IMG/VR virus record: IMGVR_UViG_3300009182_000059
Span: 1 to 64,000 of that record
Strand: one strand, 5' to 3'
Origin: a virus
Length of the DNA: 64,000 nucleotides
Part shown: in pieces, positions 8,236 through 15,096 of the stretch
How positions within the stretch are numbered: the stretch's first letter is position 1
Layout: every line of letters starts with the position of its first letter
The notes under the pieces: model-generated
What the model saw: only the letters and a program-made list of their open reading frames with translations
The model's database searches: none
Told to the model about the DNA's origin: nothing
Translations under genes and position numbers: made by a program

Positions 8236-8553
8236 TTATTTCTCCATCACAGGATCACAATGAATATTGATTGGTACTAGTACTTTACCACTTTGAGTTT
8301 TCTGAATGACATACTCAACATTTGGTTTGAGTTTTGCATACATGCATTCTTTTTGACCTTGAATAACCTCAATACGACTCATTGCAATAGGACCTTCGTA
8401 ACCACTCAACTTAGGCAGGTCTTTCTGATCGGCAAGTTTAGGAAAACTCTTATCAGGTTCTGCTTTTGCTTCTGGTTTAATTTCTGGTGGTTTTGTAGAG
8501 GAACAACCAGTAACAGCAAGGACTAGTGCAATAGACAACAATTTAAACTTCAT
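8236..8553 (-). CDS. Phage lipoprotein
   Basis: ATG 8553 is preceded by GGAGAATTGAAA. The 105-residue product starts with a lipoprotein signal (KLLSIALVLAVTGCSS) whose lipobox ends at Cys18 of this start. A Pro/Glu/Lys linker and a domain of about 60 residues with two Cys follow. Attachment to a periplasm-facing membrane is expected. Superinfection exclusion is a common role for phage lipoproteins but is only a guess here. Confidence 0.7.
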   Translation of the reverse strand: MKFKLLSIALVLAVTGCSSTKPPEIKPEAKAEPDKSFPKLADQKDLPKLSGYEGPIAMSRIEVIQGQKECMYAKLKPNVEYVIQKTQSGKVLVPINIHCDPVMEK

Positions 8554-8583
8554 TTTCAATTCTCCATAACAAAGGACATACAT

Positions 8584-8612
8584 ATATTAACACCAAAACA
8601 GGTTGGTGTCAA
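8584..8612 (-). promoter_or_regulatory. sigma70-like promoter with an operator-like dyad in the spacer
   Basis: TTGACA (8607-8612), 17-bp spacer and TAATAT (8584-8589) on the minus strand. A perfect 7-bp inverted repeat, ACACCAA-N6-TTGGTGT (8590-8609), fills the spacer and part of the -35. A bound protein there would block polymerase, so repression is plausible. It drives the lipoprotein operon. Confidence 0.75.
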
Positions 8613-8629
8613 TAGGCAATATGGCAAAC

Positions 8630-8806
8630 TTATGCTGATTTAATAAAATTTTCAATGGCATTAATTAATTTTACCAAGTCGGGTTCTGGATTCTCACCAG
8701 CACGTTTGGTTAGGAACGGTAATGTGGTTTGCAATAACTCGGTTGCATATTCTAACACAAATGCATCCTCTGGTTTTACATACAGAAATTCTTTTACTTT
8801 ACCCAT
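8630..8806 (-). CDS. Small hypothetical protein
   Basis: Fifty-eight residues (MGKVKEFLYVKPEDAF...), with AGGAGAATTGAT before the ATG. The product is soluble and probably helical (LVKLINAIENFIKSA at the end). The ATG follows directly after the stop of the gene upstream, so it is part of the 9.9-8.6 kb operon. Confidence 0.6.
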   Translation of the reverse strand: MGKVKEFLYVKPEDAFVLEYATELLQTTLPFLTKRAGENPEPDLVKLINAIENFIKSA

Positions 8807-8807
8807 A

Positions 8808-8939
8808 TCAATTCTCCTGAGATGCCTTGATTGCCGTTTCTTTGATTGGCACTACCACTTTGTCTAATATTTTCGCCACACCGCTAAATCCAACCACAGA
8901 TACAACGATACCAAAAATCACACCGATTAGAAATTGCAT
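8808..8939 (-). CDS. Small membrane protein
   Basis: Forty-three residues with an N-terminal membrane helix (FLIGVIFGIVVSVVGF) and a short basic/amphipathic tail. The ATG overlaps the stop of the preceding gene (TAATG). Function unknown. Confidence 0.6.
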   Translation of the reverse strand: MQFLIGVIFGIVVSVVGFSGVAKILDKVVVPIKETAIKASQEN

Positions 8940-9106
8940 TAGTACACCTCTCGCTCAAGTACGTCATACGAATATAACCCTGGTGCAGTCATATTTGCCT
9001 CCAATTCATTCGCATAGGCAATGGCATCATCATACTTGGCAAATACTCGCATTACAGTACATCCCTCGTAGTGTCGGCTTTCTACCACAATAAACACTTT
9101 TTCCAT
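8939..9106 (-). CDS. Small hypothetical protein
   Basis: Fifty-five residues (MEKVFIVVESRHYEG...), with a GGAGATAG ribosome site. The beta-then-helix pattern, with AKYDDAIAYANELEA in the middle, recalls small phage proteins of unknown role. It is coupled by TAATG to the next gene. Confidence 0.6.
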   Translation of the reverse strand: MEKVFIVVESRHYEGCTVMRVFAKYDDAIAYANELEANMTAPGLYSYDVLEREVY

Positions 9107-9107
9107 T

Positions 9108-9323
9108 TTAATCTATCTCCACAGGATACAATGAAAAGTTGGACATCTCTTCCTTAACTGCCAATGCTCGGTTTCTGGCATTGGTGAATGCATAGTCATC
9201 GGATATTTCATGATAACTGGCAACTCGCACCCATGCATCATTCTCACGTTTTTGGACAATAATATCATGTCCTTCTTTGATGGTACGGACAGAGCCGTAA
9301 TCTGCAACAATATATTCATTCAT
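9108..9323 (-). CDS. Hypothetical protein
   Basis: A 71-residue soluble protein (MNEYIVADYGSVRTIKEG...) with the pattern beta strands then a helix. It lies between two closely packed operon genes. Not recognised. Confidence 0.55.
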   Translation of the reverse strand: MNEYIVADYGSVRTIKEGHDIIVQKRENDAWVRVASYHEISDDYAFTNARNRALAVKEEMSNFSLYPVEID

Positions 9324-9325
9324 AA

Positions 9326-9598
9326 TTAAACCCTCGATAAATTCATAACACGACCAGGATACTCATTGTAGGAAACTTGTTTTGGAACAAAAACTATCTG
9401 ACCAAAGCGACCTTTGTCGGTTGCATCACTCCAAGAATCTTTGGTAACACGGATTTTCCAACAATCAAAATAAACTTCTTTTTGATCTTGCTCGATAACC
9501 ATACCTTCAACGAAACAATCCTCACGACCAACCATTGGTTTAAAATCATAAGAACGGATAATATCGCCGACATTCACAACAAAAGATTTTTTTCTCAT
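9326..9598 (-). CDS. Hypothetical protein
   Basis: The start at ATG 9598 (90 residues) is supported by AAGGAAAATATT; an upstream in-frame start would run into the preceding gene. The product is beta-rich, with a VGDIIRSYDFKPMVG segment and possibly a small barrel fold. Function unknown. Confidence 0.55.
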   Translation of the reverse strand: MRKKSFVVNVGDIIRSYDFKPMVGREDCFVEGMVIEQDQKEVYFDCWKIRVTKDSWSDATDKGRFGQIVFVPKQVSYNEYPGRVMNLSRV

Positions 9599-9608
9599 AA
9601 TATTTTCC

Positions 9609-9902
9609 TTATTTCCAAATAATTTCTTTTGATGGATACACAATTGCACCATCATACTCTAACTGGGAACGCTCAAATTCTGTCAAATAATCGTCGGCAA
9701 CTAACTTCCAACCAACAATTGTTTCACGCAAGTAATCGGTATTTGCTTCTATCTGGTCACGCACTGCCATTACGGTTGTTGTGGCATCAGAATCATTTTT
9801 GACATTACGCACAATGTAATCATCACCACCTTTTGCTTTCCAGTGTGGATTCGTGGCATCGCCATAATTCTCGTAAACTTGTGTCAAAATAAGCAACTTC
9901 AT
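9609..9902 (-). CDS. Hypothetical protein, first gene of a palindrome-controlled operon
   Basis: A 97-residue protein beginning MKLLILTQVYENYGD, with a KAKGGDDYIVRNV segment. This type occurs in various large phages without a known function. It lies 33 bp downstream of the -10 of the promoter at 9935-9963 and leads the operon that continues to 8630. Confidence 0.6.
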   Translation of the reverse strand: MKLLILTQVYENYGDATNPHWKAKGGDDYIVRNVKNDSDATTTVMAVRDQIEANTDYLRETIVGWKLVADDYLTEFERSQLEYDGAIVYPSKEIIWK

Positions 9903-9934
9903 AACTTCCCTTAATTAATCAACGTATGCATACG

Positions 9935-9963
9935 ATTATAGGGCAAAATGGCACCTAGGTCAA
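9935..9963 (-). promoter_or_regulatory. sigma70-like promoter of the 9.9-8.6 kb operon
   Basis: TTGACC (9958-9963), 17-bp spacer and a perfect TATAAT (9935-9940). The palindrome at 9980-9997 lies 16 bp upstream of the -35. Confidence 0.85.
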
Positions 9964-9979
9964 GGACTATTTTGGTATC

Positions 9980-9997
9980 TGTTGTATCTGTACAACA
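9980..9997 (-). promoter_or_regulatory. Regulatory palindrome TGTTGT-N6-ACAACA, site a
   Basis: A perfect 6+6 bp inverted repeat with a 6-bp centre, 16 bp upstream of the -35 at 9958-9963. One of seven such sites, each beside a sigma70-like promoter. Confidence 0.7.
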
Positions 9998-9999
9998 TA

Positions 10000-10122
10000 T
10001 CATTTTGACAACGGATCCATGGGTTCAGACCCCCAAAACCCAGCAAAATCGAGGGGTTCGGGGACTCTAGGAAGGGTTATAGGAGGTTTTCTCGGGTCGG
10101 TCATAGTAGACTGTGGTACCAT
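10000..10122 (-). CDS. Possible 40-residue proline-rich peptide
   Basis: An ATG at 10122, with AGGGG seven bases upstream, opens a 40-codon frame ending just before the palindrome at 9980-9997. The product is rich in Pro and acidic or aromatic residues (TDPRKPPITLPRVPEPLDF). Composition is GC-richer than the surroundings. With no homologue recognised it could be chance. Confidence 0.3.
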   Translation of the reverse strand: MVPQSTMTDPRKPPITLPRVPEPLDFAGFWGSEPMDPLSK

Positions 10123-10267
10123 GGTTCGACCCCTAATTTCGATGTTGTTTTTTTGACACATATCAGAATGATAATTGTCAGATTAGTAAGATTCTTGGGA
10201 CTTATGCTTATCCTTGCGGGTATACAAGGTTTTCAATTTTACCTGTTTAGGCTTGAATGGGGTATCC
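10123..10267 (-). other. Non-coding gap
   Basis: No convincing gene is seen. Together with the doubtful 10000-10122 frame it separates the 56-residue protein from the next promoter. It holds a short inverted repeat, CCTTG/CAAGG (10212-10229), without a T-tract, so a terminator is doubtful. Confidence 0.4.
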
Positions 10268-10438
10268 TTACAGAACAGGATAAAGTGGTTTCGGTGTTTC
10301 TTCAATTCGTTTTGGTTCGTTTTCATTTTCATTCACCTCTATAATAACTCCGCCATATGCGGTTCGATACATCTCGGCACATTCTTTGATATAAAATAAA
10401 CTCTTTTTTCCATTATTTGATATCAGTAGGTACCTCAT
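10268..10438 (-). CDS. Small hypothetical protein
   Basis: Fifty-six residues beginning MRYLLISNNGKKSLFY, with TTAGGAG four bases before the chosen ATG. A second in-frame ATG lies immediately before it, at 10441. The C-terminal half is charged (VNENENEPKRIEETPK). Function unknown. Confidence 0.6.
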   Translation of the reverse strand: MRYLLISNNGKKSLFYIKECAEMYRTAYGGVIIEVNENENEPKRIEETPKPLYPVL

Positions 10439-10461
10439 CATGCTCCTAACGGTGTGGGGTT

Positions 10462-10489
10462 ATCATACTGTATATAGAAATTACGACAA
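10462..10489 (-). promoter_or_regulatory. Weak sigma70-like promoter candidate
   Basis: TTGTCG (10484-10489), 16-bp spacer and TATGAT (10462-10467), before the gene at 10438. The -35 is poor and lies in the end of the ATPase gene. Confidence 0.3.
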
Positions 10490-11341
10490 TACATAATCTG
10501 CCATTTCTTTCCAATCTGTATTGGCAGAGCGAATCTTAACAACGGAGATAAGTGTACGCAATGACAATTCTTTTGCCGAATCTTTTTTCTCACGCAGGAA
10601 TTCGATGGCATCAGTTTTGAAACGGATACTGGTATCTGGCATGAATTCTTTGGACTTTACAATATACTCCATGCGGGAGATAATTTCATCCGTGGTCATG
10701 CTCAAGTCAATCATAATCGAGCGTGAACGGATTGCCTGATCGATTTTAGTTTGATCCATATTTGAAATAAAGATAACACGACCTTTAAACTCAAATGAGG
10801 ATGGCAGGTCATCATTCATATTCTCGGCATTCCATGTAATGTAACGCTTTGAATAGGAATCAAGTGCTGCCTTCAATAGATTCAATGCAACAGGATCACG
10901 CAAAATGGCATCGGTGTCATCAAACACAATAACGCCATTACTGTTTTCGTATAGGGTACGATACAGACCTTTGGCAGTAGAATAACCTTTGACAACACGG
11001 AATACTTTTTTGCCTGGGACAATTACGAATTCCTCGAGGTCTGATATATCTTTGTAACCTTGAGATTCGAGCGTTTTGGTAACTGTATAGGATTTACCAA
11101 GACCACCACGACCAGTAATAATTGCAGAAGGTTGTACTTCGCCAGCAACCATCTTTACTAGTTTTTCAACAAAATCGAATCGTTTATTAATATCGTATTT
11201 TGATGGTGTAGTAGGAATTGGTGCAGCAAAGGATTGTGCTTTTTTGATTAATGCTTTCAGGTCAGACTCATGTGAGCGTTTGACCATTTTGCCATTAATA
11301 ACTGCCTGAAACTTGCCACCTACGAATTGAATTTGCGACAT
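10481..11341 (-). CDS. AAA+ ATPase, phage type
   Basis: ATG 11341 follows AGAGGAATCTAT and gives 286 residues. The Walker A motif GRGGLGKS is near 82-89, the Walker B motif VIVFDDTD near 141-148 and a sensor block VIFISNMD near 190. The N-terminal 60 residues look like a small beta domain plus linker. Such stand-alone ATPases occur in T4-like aquatic phages without an assigned partner. It has its own palindrome-linked promoter (11371-11432), as the CobS-like and CobT-like genes do, so joint expression is likely. Confidence 0.75.
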   Translation of the reverse strand: MSQIQFVGGKFQAVINGKMVKRSHESDLKALIKKAQSFAAPIPTTPSKYDINKRFDFVEKLVKMVAGEVQPSAIITGRGGLGKSYTVTKTLESQGYKDISDLEEFVIVPGKKVFRVVKGYSTAKGLYRTLYENSNGVIVFDDTDAILRDPVALNLLKAALDSYSKRYITWNAENMNDDLPSSFEFKGRVIFISNMDQTKIDQAIRSRSIMIDLSMTTDEIISRMEYIVKSKEFMPDTSIRFKTDAIEFLREKKDSAKELSLRTLISVVKIRSANTDWKEMADYVLS

Positions 11342-11370
11342 ATAGATTCCTCTCAATCAATCAATACGTT

Positions 11371-11399
11371 ATTCTAGCAAAATCCATGGTTTTGGTCAA
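11371..11399 (-). promoter_or_regulatory. sigma70-like promoter of the AAA+ ATPase gene
   Basis: TTGACC (11394-11399), 17-bp spacer and TAGAAT (11371-11376). The palindrome at 11415-11432 lies 15 bp upstream. Confidence 0.8.
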
Positions 11400-11414
11400 G
11401 CGGATATCCAGGTG

Positions 11415-11432
11415 TGTTGCGTAAATACAACA
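11415..11432 (-). promoter_or_regulatory. Regulatory palindrome, site b
   Basis: TGTTGT-N6-GCAACA, one mismatch from the perfect form, 15 bp upstream of the -35. It is nested in a longer imperfect hairpin, TCCAGG...CCTGGA (11407-11439), which could also stop transcription from the gene upstream, although there is no T-tract. Confidence 0.65.
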
Positions 11433-11463
11433 CCCTGGATTGTTTCATTTATAGAAACAATTT

Positions 11464-11727
11464 TTAACGTATAGTCAAATTAGTAACATAATTCATGTAA
11501 TTTTGATAACTGTTAGCATCCATGAAATATTTCAGTGTTACAGTAAGGGCTTCGACCAAATCCTCATCGATACCCAAATCATACCCACCTTCATCTCTGT
11601 TTGGAACGATGGCAACCTCTAATGCGAACTGCAATTCGGAAACCACAATCGAATCAATTTGATCCATTGTCAGTTTAACCATCTGTTCTGGCACTTTCAT
11701 TCGGTTTTGAATTTCACGCTTTCTCAT
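11464..11727 (-). CDS. Hypothetical protein
   Basis: An 87-residue, mostly helical acidic protein starting MRKREIQNRMKVPEQ. ATG 11727 overlaps the stop of the gene upstream (TGATG). It is last in the operon from 12358. Not recognised. Confidence 0.6.
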   Translation of the reverse strand: MRKREIQNRMKVPEQMVKLTMDQIDSIVVSELQFALEVAIVPNRDEGGYDLGIDEDLVEALTVTLKYFMDANSYQNYMNYVTNLTIR

Positions 11728-12131
11728 CAATTGTCCTCATATTGTGGATCAGTTTCGATTACCACATGACCAAACTGAATTGTGCCATGCCAACCACCAT
11801 CTTCTCTGCCACCACCAGTAACAAAATCAATTTTGAATTCCATGATGGCACCTAATTGCAACAGGTCATCGTATTTGTTGGCACGAATATCATCTACCAA
11901 GATACAACCAATGGAACCGGAATCAACTGAATATGAATATCCATAATAGTCATGATATACACCATCACCCCACTTTGTTCCATATGTGGCAAATTTGCGA
12001 CCATCTTTGAATTGAAATTCACCATCTAGGCATTTGTTGTTCTTGATGGTAAGAGAACAAAATTCTTCCCATTCTCCATCTGTCATCACATAAGCCAAAT
12101 CACCCACATAGTATTTTCCTGCTGGCATCAT
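11727..12131 (-). CDS. Conserved phage protein, function unknown
   Basis: The 134 residues begin MMPAGKYYVGDLAYVM and contain VDSGSIGCI, with HVVIET near the end. This beta-rich family is found in many unrelated phages and bacteria without a known role. The gly-rich GGGREDGGWHG loop may be a binding site. Co-transcribed with its neighbours. Confidence 0.7.
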   Translation of the reverse strand: MMPAGKYYVGDLAYVMTDGEWEEFCSLTIKNNKCLDGEFQFKDGRKFATYGTKWGDGVYHDYYGYSYSVDSGSIGCILVDDIRANKYDDLLQLGAIMEFKIDFVTGGGREDGGWHGTIQFGHVVIETDPQYEDN

Positions 12132-12136
12132 AATAA

Positions 12137-12325
12137 TTAACCTCTATCAATTGGTAGAATAGTGCAGATATATTGGTTATACCCGTATTCCTTTATCAAC
12201 GTACCACCATCGGCACGGCACTCTTTGTTCATTTGATAGGTGTGCCATTCACCGTATATGGTAACGCATACAAGAAACCAAACAGTGGCGAGAAACACCC
12301 AAGAAAAAAAATCATGTATTTTCAT
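12137..12325 (-). CDS. Small membrane protein
   Basis: Start chosen at ATG 12325, preceded by GGAAAATTTT, rather than the ATG at 12337, which lacks a ribosome site. The 62 residues have one membrane helix (SWVFLATVWFLVCVTIY) and a periplasmic tail with two cysteines. First gene after the promoter at 12358. Confidence 0.6.
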   Translation of the reverse strand: MKIHDFFSWVFLATVWFLVCVTIYGEWHTYQMNKECRADGGTLIKEYGYNQYICTILPIDRG

Positions 12326-12357
12326 AAAATTTTCCATTAATTTACACTACAGACATA

Positions 12358-12386
12358 ATGATAACAGAATATGGTGAGTATGTCAA
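12358..12386 (-). promoter_or_regulatory. sigma70-like promoter
   Basis: TTGACA (12381-12386), 17-bp spacer and TATCAT (12358-12363). The palindrome at 12393-12410 lies 6 bp upstream. It drives the genes from 12325 down to 11464. Confidence 0.8.
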
Positions 12387-12392
12387 TCCCAT

Positions 12393-12410
12393 TGTTGTGC
12401 CAATACAACA
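12393..12410 (-). promoter_or_regulatory. Regulatory palindrome, site c
   Basis: Perfect TGTTGT-N6-ACAACA, 6 bp upstream of the -35 of the promoter at 12358-12386. Confidence 0.7.
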
Positions 12411-12411
12411 C

Positions 12412-12654
12412 CTACTTATTATTGCCATCTACACAATAACCACCCTTAAACTGGTAGACATTGGAATCCACTCGTACTTGTTGGTAGATTTCATTGTTTA
12501 CGCATTTAAACGGGTCTTTGTAGTTTAATGTAATGAGGTACGCACCATAACCAACACCTGCTAGTATCATAATAATAGGAATATACTTCAGGAACTTGAC
12601 AACTCCCGGCATCATTTCCAATAATTTTGGTAATAGGTTTAGCAGGTCTTTCAT
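12412..12654 (-). CDS. Small membrane-anchored protein
   Basis: Eighty residues: an amphipathic N-terminus, one membrane helix (YIPIIMILAGVGYGAYLI) and a C-terminal domain with two cysteines (FKCVNN and GGYCVDG). The layout resembles the protein at 6661-6912. Such small inner-membrane proteins are often exclusion or immunity factors, which is only a possibility here. Confidence 0.6.
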   Translation of the reverse strand: MKDLLNLLPKLLEMMPGVVKFLKYIPIIMILAGVGYGAYLITLNYKDPFKCVNNEIYQQVRVDSNVYQFKGGYCVDGNNK

Positions 12655-12663
12655 TTGTTTTCC

Positions 12664-12807
12664 TTAAAATACAACAGACATTGCCAATGCACCGTTTAAT
12701 GCAGACAAAAACAAATAGGTATGCGCCCAGAACATACGATCTTCTGCCCATGCAACATCAGACATAACCCAGAACATAATTGCCAGTATTACGGTGACAA
12801 TAATCAT
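12664..12807 (-). CDS. Small membrane protein
   Basis: Forty-seven residues beginning MIIVTVILAIMFWVMSDV, with hydrophobic segments at both ends and a short polar loop (AEDRMFWAH). The ATG overlaps the stop of the gene upstream (ATGA). Function unknown. Confidence 0.6.
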   Translation of the reverse strand: MIIVTVILAIMFWVMSDVAWAEDRMFWAHTYLFLSALNGALAMSVVF

Positions 12808-12986
12808 TTCATTACCACTGCCACACAACGATACCGTTCGGATGAGATACCCATCAAATTTGCAGCATCAACGCACCGTTCATGATTAGCAAACGTGGTG
12901 AGATAACGCCAATCATATGCTTTGGTTAATGTTGAATTGTGACCAGACATAGCAACTACAGTATAAAGTATTAATGCATAATTCAT
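12804..12986 (-). CDS. Small hypothetical protein with a signal-like N-terminus
   Basis: Sixty residues; the N-terminus MNYALILYTVVAMSG is hydrophobic and could be an export signal. Two cysteines lie in the mature part. It shares one base with the gene upstream and overlaps the next ATG. Not recognised. Confidence 0.55.
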   Translation of the reverse strand: MNYALILYTVVAMSGHNSTLTKAYDWRYLTTFANHERCVDAANLMGISSERYRCVAVVMK

Positions 12987-13204
12987 TATATTACTCCAAA
13001 ATGGTTTTTAATTACTTCTTCAACAAGAACTTTACCATCAAAAGAGGAATCCAATCCAGATTTCTCTAAGGTGTGTTCTCTGGCCAGTCTCGCACATTCT
13101 TTGACAATGATATCAGCAAGCATTACCATTCTTGAGTGACAATCACTTGAAATATGTTTATGTAGACCATGGTTTATCATCAAGGCTTGTATATTTTCGT
13201 TCAT
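12986..13204 (-). CDS. MNERIQ-family small protein
   Basis: Seventy-two residues starting MNENIQALMINHG, with a central VKECARLA segment, ending VIKNHFGVI. The same frame (MNxRIQ start, K/RECA helix, HFGV end) is found at 14328-14561 and 20098-20304, and partly at 14558-14908. It is therefore a local paralogue family. Function unknown. Confidence 0.65.
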   Translation of the reverse strand: MNENIQALMINHGLHKHISSDCHSRMVMLADIIVKECARLAREHTLEKSGLDSSFDGKVLVEEVIKNHFGVI

Positions 13205-13377
13205 TTTGTTGGTCTCAGATCAAAGATTATCAAAGCACCAAGAGCAATCCAAAATACACCGAAAAAATTATTGCCTATAACAATATCTGTAACACCACTC
13301 AATATGTTGATGCCACCAATAAAACATCCGATAGGTGTTCTATAGGTAGTTAACCAATTAATTATTGTATCTTTCAT
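13201..13377 (-). CDS. Small membrane protein
   Basis: ATG 13377 follows TTGGAGTC and overlaps the stop of the tiny frame at 13377-13415. The 58 residues have two hydrophobic stretches (GCFIGGINILSGVTDIVIG and FFGVFWIALGALIIF). Function unknown. Confidence 0.55.
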   Translation of the reverse strand: MKDTIINWLTTYRTPIGCFIGGINILSGVTDIVIGNNFFGVFWIALGALIIFDLRPTK

Positions 13378-13415
13378 TATTTGACTCCAATACGTTGTTG
13401 AATTCGTTCGTTCAT
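13377..13415 (-). pseudogene. Twelve-codon relic of the MNERIQ family
   Basis: A good ribosome site (GAGGAG) precedes an ATG opening MNERIQQRIGVK and a stop. The first six residues equal the start, and GVK equals the end, of the family member at 20098-20304. The middle is missing, which looks like an internal deletion that kept the frame. It still couples by TAATG to the gene at 13377, so it may survive as a translation leader. Confidence 0.5.
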
Positions 13416-13417
13416 TT

Positions 13418-13786
13418 TTACTCCTCTTCATTGCCAATCATTTCTAGCAAAGTCTCGACCTCATTGATGCCACAACGACCGACATCACTTTGGTATGGAT
13501 AGACTTCCCAGTACGGTTCATCTGTTTTCTCCCAGTAACCCAATGAATTAGTTTTCTCCCAGTAACCCAATGAGTTACGGCGGTCCAGATAGATAGACTT
13601 TTCTTTACCTGATGGTAACTTGACACGAAAGCGCACCACAGCATCACCAAATGGTGGTATGATTTGTACTAACCAGTCAGCAGGAAAACGAATAGCAGGT
13701 ATGGCAGAGATTTCTTCTCTCCATTTCTGTTCTTGTTCGATTTCATATCGTTTGTGTAATAGTTTTGGTTCGTAAGTTTCGTTCAT
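13418..13786 (-). CDS. Hypothetical protein with a duplicated nine-residue block
   Basis: ATG 13786 lies right behind the stop of the gene upstream and gives 122 residues. The middle part has WLVQIIPPFGDAVVRFRV. Near the C-terminus NSLGYWEKT occurs twice in tandem because of a 27-bp duplication (13524-13577). Function unknown. Confidence 0.55.
   Translation of the reverse strand: MNETYEPKLLHKRYEIEQEQKWREEISAIPAIRFPADWLVQIIPPFGDAVVRFRVKLPSGKEKSIYLDRRNSLGYWEKTNSLGYWEKTDEPYWEVYPYQSDVGRCGINEVETLLEMIGNEEE
13524..13577. repeat. Tandem 27-bp duplication
   Basis: Two 27-bp copies (13524-13550 and 13551-13577) differ at one base and stay in frame inside the 13418-13786 gene. This indicates a recent slippage or duplication event. 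Confidence 0.9.
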
Positions 13787-13787
13787 A

Positions 13788-14315
13788 TTACTCGCACAAT
13801 TCTTTAAATGAATACACTCGGTATTTGTTCCATATTTTCCATGCTTTCGTGACTTTGCCATGTCTGTATTTGCGGTCATTGACTTTACTGAAAAATTCAA
13901 AAGATTTAAAAGTTATGTTTAATCCTCCTGTACCACCATATAAAGAATAAGGAACTCTAAAATAGTATAAAGTCTCAACATCAGGATATCCTTCAGCATA
14001 AGGATTGGCAATCATAATTCTAAGAATGCCTTTCTTATTCTTTAAATTTTTTATGACAACTTCCGATCTTGCTGTAACAATTGCTTTCTTGGCATCGGAT
14101 CCGTCTTTGAAGTCTTGTCCGTCTTTGTTTGATCGTTCTAGTTTACCCACTTTAGAAATAGCATATTCTAGGAGTGATTCGACTGCAATGACTCCATGCT
14201 TTGCGGCATCAATATAGAAATTTGTTTTTTGTTTAGAAAACTTCAGATTCTTGCATAGTTCTTTAATAATGAGAATATCACCGTTGATTCCATTCTCTGA
14301 TAAGGTTGCTGCCAT
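13788..14315 (-). CDS. Conserved phage protein, function unknown
   Basis: A 175-residue basic protein. It has a DFKDGSDAKKAIV segment near residues 68-80 and a beta-rich part (GILRIMIANPYAEGYPD). The acidic-x-Lys spacing could fit a nuclease core, but I cannot establish one. It ends right before the next ATG and belongs to the 15.4-12.7 kb run. Confidence 0.6.
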   Translation of the reverse strand: MAATLSENGINGDILIIKELCKNLKFSKQKTNFYIDAAKHGVIAVESLLEYAISKVGKLERSNKDGQDFKDGSDAKKAIVTARSEVVIKNLKNKKGILRIMIANPYAEGYPDVETLYYFRVPYSLYGGTGGLNITFKSFEFFSKVNDRKYRHGKVTKAWKIWNKYRVYSFKELCE

Positions 14316-14327
14316 GATTTCTCCGTT

Positions 14328-14561
14328 TTATGGATTGTTTCCGAAGTAAGTGCTTCTTTTTCTTAATTGACCATCAATGGTGTCAACCCCAAAATGACTC
14401 AAAATGCATTCGTATGGGTCATGTTCTTCCCTGAGTGCAATGGTTGCACATTCCCGAACAATCAACTCCGCAAATCGTTGATAACTAACTTGCACACCAT
14501 CTTCAAGTCTACCAGTTTCAGTCATTGCCTGAATCATCAATTCTTTAATTCGTGGGTTCAT
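14328..14561 (-). CDS. MNERIQ-family small protein
   Basis: Seventy-seven residues beginning MNPRIKELMIQAM, with RFAELIVRECATIA in the middle and ILSHFGV, followed by a 16-residue extension. It is a paralogue of 12986-13204 and 20098-20304. Function unknown. Its ATG overlaps the end of the gene upstream. Confidence 0.65.
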   Translation of the reverse strand: MNPRIKELMIQAMTETGRLEDGVQVSYQRFAELIVRECATIALREEHDPYECILSHFGVDTIDGQLRKRSTYFGNNP

Positions 14562-14908
14562 AGTGGTTTTGCATAACCTTTCTTGTGTATCGTTCCGTCA
14601 ATGTAATCGACATAGCACCATGGTTGAGTCTTTGCCCATTCAACTACGGCATGTATAGGACCTGTTCGTGCAGATAAACCAGTGGTTCTCTTGTACATAT
14701 CAGCCAGTTGGTCATTGGTCAATGGTCGTGATATGCATAAAACGTAGTCATTATCAGCATATTCTTTAATGATTAACTCAGCGAATTTTTCTATATCTTC
14801 TTCTTCGATTGTATAGCTGTATTTAACCTGAGGTGGGTTACTCATCAAATTATGTGTGTGCTTATGCTTTCTAATTGTTTTAAAGAGTTGTTGTATTCGT
14901 TTATCCAT
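14558..14908 (-). CDS. Divergent MNERIQ-family protein
   Basis: ATG 14908 overlaps the upstream stop (TAATG) and gives 116 residues. It opens MDKRIQQLFKTIRKH and carries EKFAELIIKEYAD, as in the smaller paralogues. The C-terminal 55 residues (VEWAKTQPWCYVDYIDGT) are new. It may be a fusion or extended member. Function unknown. Confidence 0.6.
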   Translation of the reverse strand: MDKRIQQLFKTIRKHKHTHNLMSNPPQVKYSYTIEEEDIEKFAELIIKEYADNDYVLCISRPLTNDQLADMYKRTTGLSARTGPIHAVVEWAKTQPWCYVDYIDGTIHKKGYAKPL

Positions 14909-15096
14909 TACCATCCACCTTGACTATGTTGCATTAGATAGGTATATACGCTTTCGTGATCTTTGATCCATTGACCAGCAGGTGTCATTCCGTTGAATGC
15001 TTTGTTTGGACTACTCCACCATGTATCAGCAAGTGCATCACCTACCATAGCAATAACCAATGCTACGGATCGTTGTTTCATGATATGTTCAGTCAT
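14908..15096 (-). CDS. Possible MbcA/ParS/Xre antitoxin-type toxin-binding domain
   Basis: The C-terminal 35 of 62 residues (WWSSPNKAFNGMTPAGQW, then VYTYLM) fit the pattern W-x3-PN-x2-L/F-x-G-x-TP-x4 of the DUF2384/MbcA-ParS domain. That domain is normally the C-terminus of antitoxins. There is no RES-type toxin next to it, and the usual DNA-binding part is missing. It could be a free antitoxin against a host toxin, which is inference. Confidence 0.4.
   Translation of the reverse strand: MTEHIMKQRSVALVIAMVGDALADTWWSSPNKAFNGMTPAGQWIKDHESVYTYLMQHSQGGW

Noticed and set aside
9998-10150. Sequences such as GGTTCGACCCC that look like tRNA T-arms
   Set aside because: Flanking bases do not pair into a T-stem and no acceptor stem or anticodon arm can be built.
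10153-10399. Two plus-strand frames in the 9.9-10.4 kb gap
   Set aside because: They oppose or overlap the minus-strand 56-residue gene and have no clear ribosome site; all other genes lie on the minus strand.
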